Source of the DNA: Bradyrhizobium_A sp052115025
GTDB taxonomy: Bacteria > Pseudomonadota > Alphaproteobacteria > Rhizobiales > Xanthobacteraceae
Assembly: GCF_052115025.1 (NCBI RefSeq)
Contig: NZ_JBFRFW010000003.1
Coordinates: forward strand, 310,001 to 374,000
Reading direction: 5' to 3'
Length of the DNA: 64,000 nucleotides
Shown: one piece after another, positions 60,580 to 64,000 of the stretch
Layout of the letters: the number at the start of each line of letters is the position of its first letter
How positions within the stretch are numbered: position 1 is the stretch's first letter
Made by a program: the position numbers and the translations under genes
Notes under the pieces: generated by a model
What the model was told of the DNA's origin: nothing
Database searches by the model: none
The model's input: the letters and a program-made list of their open reading frames with translations, nothing else

Positions 60580-61287
60580 TTACCGCGGCTTCTTGCGTGT
60601 TGCGATGACGGCAGGCCGCCCTGCCCACCCCGGGAAAGGCGCGGGGTACCGCACGACCTCGACATGGTCGAAGTAGCGTTCGAACTGCTCGGCCATGAAT
60701 TCGATGTTAGGCGCCAGCATATGTGAATGGGTCTTCCGCCCGTCATCCTCGACGTAGCTCCACATGATGCCGGTAATCATGACCTTGCCCGCATTGTGCG
60801 TGGGAGCCTGATAGGGCAGGTCGACACCGGTGATCAGCCTGGGATCGGCGAGCGGCACGAAGCAGGTCCCCGACGGCGCCGTCCACGCCCACAGGTTCTC
60901 GATCAGCCGCTGCATGTCGTCGATGGTATCGACCAATCCATAAGCGTACCACATGCAAGAGGTCAGCCCCCAGCGATCATTCCACTCGGGAAACGGATCG
61001 CGGAAATCGCGCTGCAGCAGCGGCACCTCCTCGTTGCCCTGTCTGGCCAGCTTCAGCATCGCCGGCGAGAGGTCGATGCCCGCGCGTTCGACCTGCGGAA
61101 AATGACGCAGGAAGAAGCCGGTGCCGCACGCCACATCGAGCCAGGTCGTCCCCGGCGTCAGCAGCTTGCCGAGCAAAGCGAGCTCCGCCTCGGTGTCGGA
61201 GCGCACCAGCGGCGCGAGAAGAAACTCCTGCTCATACTTGGCGGCATAGTCGTCGTCATACAGCCGAACGATCGCATCGCGCTTCAT
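60580..61287 (-). CDS. Class I SAM-dependent methyltransferase
   Basis: The 235-residue protein has the SAM motif I 'LDVACGTGFFL' at about 50-60, then 'GIDLSPAMLKLARQ' and 'LLQRDFRDPFPE'. This is the usual class I methyltransferase core. The substrate is unknown. It starts at the ATG at 61287 and lies 43 bases downstream of the UbiA-like gene, so it is likely part of one transcript with the prenyltransferase and glycosyltransferase genes. Confidence 0.87.
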   Translation of the reverse strand: MKRDAIVRLYDDDYAAKYEQEFLLAPLVRSDTEAELALLGKLLTPGTTWLDVACGTGFFLRHFPQVERAGIDLSPAMLKLARQGNEEVPLLQRDFRDPFPEWNDRWGLTSCMWYAYGLVDTIDDMQRLIENLWAWTAPSGTCFVPLADPRLITGVDLPYQAPTHNAGKVMITGIMWSYVEDDGRKTHSHMLAPNIEFMAEQFERYFDHVEVVRYPAPFPGWAGRPAVIATRKKPR

Positions 61288-61330
61288 GTCCTACCCTCTT
61301 ACGTCGCCGGGATGTAGCCGGCCGCATTGT

Positions 61331-62440
61331 TCAACGCCGCCGGCCCGCGAGGCGGTTGGGCAGATCCGCGACATGGATGATCGCCTTGATCTCGGCCACC
61401 TGCACGGCGACGCTTCGATAAAACAGGATGAGGTGCACGACCGGTAGCCACACCCATGTCCGGTCGCTGACGGCCAGTTGCAATGCTGCCGCGAAGGGAA
61501 GCCAGAGCGTGTAGAAGGCTTCATTGATGAACGGCACGCTACGGCGAATGGTCCAGGCCTCCGCGGTGAGCGCAAACTGAAAGCCGAGACGATATTTGAT
61601 CGCCTCGAGGCTGCAATAGATGACCAACGCCACGGCCAGCAGCGGCGCCCATAGCAGCGTCGACATCGCGACGATCGCACTGACGGGCAACTCCACGTAG
61701 AGATTGAACGCCGTCAGAAACCGCGAGATTGCCTCCGGAGGCAGCCTCGTCGCGAACGTCACCGTGCCCGACCGCAGGTCGTTGGCGCGGTCCGCGACCT
61801 GATGGTGCAGGATGCCCTTGAGGCCGAGAACGGCCGCCCACACGGTGATCGCGACCGGAAACAGCCCCGCCATCGCGGCAGCGAAGGGCCGGTCCGGCGG
61901 CGGCGCGCCGAAAAGCGACAATGCGATCAGCGTCGGCGTCACGTGCGACCCCAGTGCGTCACAGACGAGCCCCGCCACACCCCGTTCTTTCAGCCGGATG
62001 CCGGGCAGCGAATAGATGGTCGGCCAGAGATAGTTCAAGCTGAGCAGGACCAGCGTCGTCAGCGAGTAATCGGCTGCGAAGGTCGGCGCAAATCCGGCAA
62101 GCACAAACGCCAGACACAATGCCAGGCGGCGTGTGCCACCGACGCCAACCATGTGGTTGGGCTTGCCGGCCCGCAGATCGGTGTCAACGTCGCAGACGTC
62201 GTTGATGACATGGCCGTAGGCCGCCACACACGATATCGAACATGCAAAGCAGGCCAGCATCAGGATCGCATGCCCGGGGGCGTAGCTCGCTCGGTCGATG
62301 CCCAGGTAGAGGATGGCCAGAAGGGGGGGAATCTTCGAGAACCACCAGTTCTCCGGACGCATCGCGCGGAGAGTCTGGCCGGCTGCCTTCGTCACAGCCC
62401 TCACGAGCGTTCCGCGTGCTGGGCTTGGCGGTCCTCTCAT
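61331..62440 (-). CDS. UbiA family prenyltransferase
   Basis: The 369-residue membrane protein has about eight or nine helices and the two aspartate-rich UbiA motifs: 'NDVCDVDTD' (80-88) and 'DRANDLRSG' (217-225). These bind the prenyl diphosphate and magnesium. A variable polar N-terminus precedes 'RPENWWF'. Such enzymes attach a prenyl chain to an acceptor, here of unknown identity. The ATG at 62440 overlaps the upstream glycosyltransferase stop by four bases (ATGA), which decides the start over an ATG four codons earlier. Its company with a glycosyltransferase and a methyltransferase argues for a lipid-linked glycan or unusual prenylated compound. Confidence 0.88.
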   Translation of the reverse strand: MRGPPSPARGTLVRAVTKAAGQTLRAMRPENWWFSKIPPLLAILYLGIDRASYAPGHAILMLACFACSISCVAAYGHVINDVCDVDTDLRAGKPNHMVGVGGTRRLALCLAFVLAGFAPTFAADYSLTTLVLLSLNYLWPTIYSLPGIRLKERGVAGLVCDALGSHVTPTLIALSLFGAPPPDRPFAAAMAGLFPVAITVWAAVLGLKGILHHQVADRANDLRSGTVTFATRLPPEAISRFLTAFNLYVELPVSAIVAMSTLLWAPLLAVALVIYCSLEAIKYRLGFQFALTAEAWTIRRSVPFINEAFYTLWLPFAAALQLAVSDRTWVWLPVVHLILFYRSVAVQVAEIKAIIHVADLPNRLAGRRR

Positions 62441-63219
62441 GTGAGCAGCCATGTTCCTGTCTGCTTCATCAACGCGCGCTTGTTCTCCAGGCCCGTCGTC
62501 CAGTTGGCGTGAAACGTAAACGGTGACAGGGCGCCGTGCATGGGCGCCGTTGCGGATGGCGCCTGCAGCAGGCCGCGGTAGCTGAGCCCATTGAGAAACA
62601 GCCCTTCCGGCAATGGATAGATGACCGACATCCAGCGCGGATCTCGTATGAACAGCGCATCGCATGTCGCCTGCTCGTCGAGCGTGGCCTCTCCCGGGCG
62701 GCGATTGTCGTACACCGCCAGCAGTTCGTCCAGCAGTCGCAGCGCATCGTCCGACGCCGTCAGGGAGACAAAGCCCCAGCAGCACACCGGCGGGAAACGG
62801 CGAACCGCCTCGGTCTGGAACGCGAGCGGATACTGCCCGGCGACCGCTCGGAGGTACCACAGCGGGTCAGCCAGCCAGGCGACATCGACATCGGCATAGA
62901 CGACGTGATGGAATTGCTCGAGCAGCCGGCGCAGATAGCGCACTTTCGCCCAGTTGATCGCAACGAAGGCGGGGGTGCCGTACTCGACATAGCCGGGCCC
63001 GGAAAAGTCCGCGGATGGCTCGCAAAACTGCGAGAACGGGACGACACGCGCCCCGGCGGCCTCCACGATCGGATCGATCGCATCGCCCGCGCTCTCCGGC
63101 CGCGCCACATGGACGATACGCGGGTCGATGCCGACACCAGCGATCCCGGCCAGCGCGTTCTGCAGAAAATCCTCGACGCCGCGGGTAGCCAACAGGGCGA
63201 CAACGGTGTGTTCGTTCAT
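62437..63219 (-). CDS. Glycosyltransferase-like protein (nucleotide-diphospho-sugar transferase type)
   Basis: The 260-residue protein shows 'VVYADVDVAWLADPLWYLRA' around residues 107-126, with the metal-binding DxD motif D110-V-D112. Also seen are 'GTPAFVAINWAKVRYLRRLL' and 'LDEQATCDALFI'. The arrangement fits the nucleotide-diphospho-sugar transferase family (PF03407 type). Donor and acceptor are unknown. It overlaps the UbiA-like gene by four bases and starts that cluster. A family 2 glycosyltransferase gene diverges from it about 260 bases away. Confidence 0.8.
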   Translation of the reverse strand: MNEHTVVALLATRGVEDFLQNALAGIAGVGIDPRIVHVARPESAGDAIDPIVEAAGARVVPFSQFCEPSADFSGPGYVEYGTPAFVAINWAKVRYLRRLLEQFHHVVYADVDVAWLADPLWYLRAVAGQYPLAFQTEAVRRFPPVCCWGFVSLTASDDALRLLDELLAVYDNRRPGEATLDEQATCDALFIRDPRWMSVIYPLPEGLFLNGLSYRGLLQAPSATAPMHGALSPFTFHANWTTGLENKRALMKQTGTWLLT

Positions 63220-63481
63220 GCGTATCCTTCAAACCTGCGGGGGCCTTCCGGCTTGGGCGTTGTTTTCGAAAGTGAAAACGCCCGCTCGCAACAACCGCGA
63301 CTTGCTCCACCGCATACATCAACGGCGCGCAGAGGCAAAGTTACCGTTGCATAGGGCCTTGGATATGATAGTGCTTTCCGTGAATAAAACGGGCCGATGG
63401 CAGCCCCACGCGACGGTGGCTGCCCTGCCGACGGTCGGGGCTGTCGGCATATTTATTTCAGCAAAGTCATTCGCGATCAAA

Positions 63482-64000
63482 ATGTCTGGTGAGAGAGACG
63501 ATAGCCCGGCGCGCGTTCGGGAGCTCGAACGGCGCGTCGCCGAGCTGGAACGGCGCGTCGAGGCGCTGGCCCAGGCATTCTCGCGAAATCGGCACCAGGT
63601 CCGCCGTCCCTGGCTGCGCCCGCCATTGTGGATTCTGGAGCAGCATCAGCCAAAGCCGCTCGCCGGCGTGACGAACGCTCACGACCAGCCTTTGCCGACG
63701 GAGTCCCTGCCGAAGATCGCGATCGCCACGCCCACCCTCGACCGACGCGATTTTTTGCGGGCAACCATCGACAGTGTGCTCGGCCAGAATTATCCGCGCC
63801 TGGACTATCGCATCCAGGATGGCGGGTCGACCGATGGCACCCAGGCCATGCTCGCTGACTACGGATCCAGGCTGTCGTGGCACAGCGGCAAGGACGATGG
63901 ACAGGCGCACGCGATCAACAGCGGGTTGTTGCAGAGCGACGGCGAGATCATGGCCTATCTCAACAGCGACGACCTGCTGATGCCCGGCACGCTGGCCTAC
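63482..64000 (+). CDS. Family 2 glycosyltransferase with N-terminal coiled coil (3' part outside window)
   Basis: The first 173 residues are visible. A heptad helix 'RELERRVAELERRVEALAQ' (13-31) comes first. From about 78 the GT-A fold begins, with 'IAIATPTLDRRDFLRATIDS', 'IQDGGSTDGT' (111-120) and the metal-binding 'YLNSDDLL' (159-166). It should add sugars from a nucleotide-sugar donor to a surface polysaccharide or a protein. The start is uncertain: the ATG at 63482 has no good ribosome-binding site, and the same frame is open back to an ATG at 63365, which would add 39 residues. The gene runs off the right edge. Confidence 0.85.
   Translation, partial: MSGERDDSPARVRELERRVAELERRVEALAQAFSRNRHQVRRPWLRPPLWILEQHQPKPLAGVTNAHDQPLPTESLPKIAIATPTLDRRDFLRATIDSVLGQNYPRLDYRIQDGGSTDGTQAMLADYGSRLSWHSGKDDGQAHAINSGLLQSDGEIMAYLNSDDLLMPGTLAY

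Noticed and set aside
1..64000. tRNA, rRNA, CRISPR arrays, prophage or transposase genes
   Set aside because: No tRNA-like cloverleaf, regularly spaced repeats, integrase or transposase motifs were noticed on either strand.

Overview
The window is high-GC DNA (roughly two thirds G+C by eye) from an alphaproteobacterium. It most resembles the Bradyrhizobium / Rhodopseudomonas / Nitrobacter group. Markers for this are a cysteine-free L31 protein, RcdA (DUF1465), TrcR (DUF1013), DUF1192, the ispH-thrB-rnhA block, the TAXI-TRAP/DUF1850 cassette, and palindromic intergenic repeats of the 'GTCATTCCGG' and 'CCCGGAT' type. I saw no tRNA, rRNA, CRISPR array, integrase or insertion sequence. The species call is an inference.

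Layout. 1-4.3 kb: a truncated CFA-synthase-like methyltransferase, a DUF1295 membrane protein, a MotA/TolQ-like plus OmpA/MotB-like pair, and a GNAT acetyltransferase. 4.3-9 kb: an MsbA-type ABC exporter, rpmE, rcdA, DUF1192 and a quinone oxidoreductase. 9.2-12.1 kb: a membrane GGDEF-EAL protein with a degenerate GGDEF. 12.2-13.3 kb: a split Ada system (ogt plus adaA). 13.5-19.8 kb: NTF2-like protein, YqgE, a DsbD-domain protein, a peroxiredoxin, rnhA-thrB-ispH and trcR. 20-26.2 kb: a metNIQQ methionine importer, then a divergent sulfonate-type binding protein with a COG4529 flavoprotein. 26.5-30.3 kb: a cold-shock protein, a DsbA-like protein, a small lipoprotein and prpE. 30.4-33.6 kb: a TPR-LprI protein and an ECF42 sigma factor with its DGPF/YciI partner. 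33.7-37.4 kb: a TAXI-type TRAP transporter. 37.5-43 kb: small secreted or membrane proteins, a DUF1330 protein, a hydroxyacid dehydrogenase, a PAS protein and an amidase.

43.2-58.2 kb is the most distinctive locus. A single 4173-residue filamentous-haemagglutinin-type exoprotein (TPS domain, DUF3739) lies downstream of a FecR-like anti-sigma factor, a FecI-like ECF sigma factor, and a periplasmic protein that joins an STN signalling domain to a TonB-C-like domain without a beta-barrel. All are on the minus strand, and the STN and sigma genes overlap by ATGA. A TPR protein with a membrane helix precedes them on the same strand. The reading is a cell-surface-signalling operon that controls a giant adhesin. 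No TpsB transporter and no TonB-dependent receptor is in the window.

59.9-64 kb holds a cysteine-rich secreted protein, a methyltransferase - UbiA-type prenyltransferase - glycosyltransferase run on the minus strand, and the start of a family 2 glycosyltransferase that leaves the window. This suggests the edge of a surface-glycan region.
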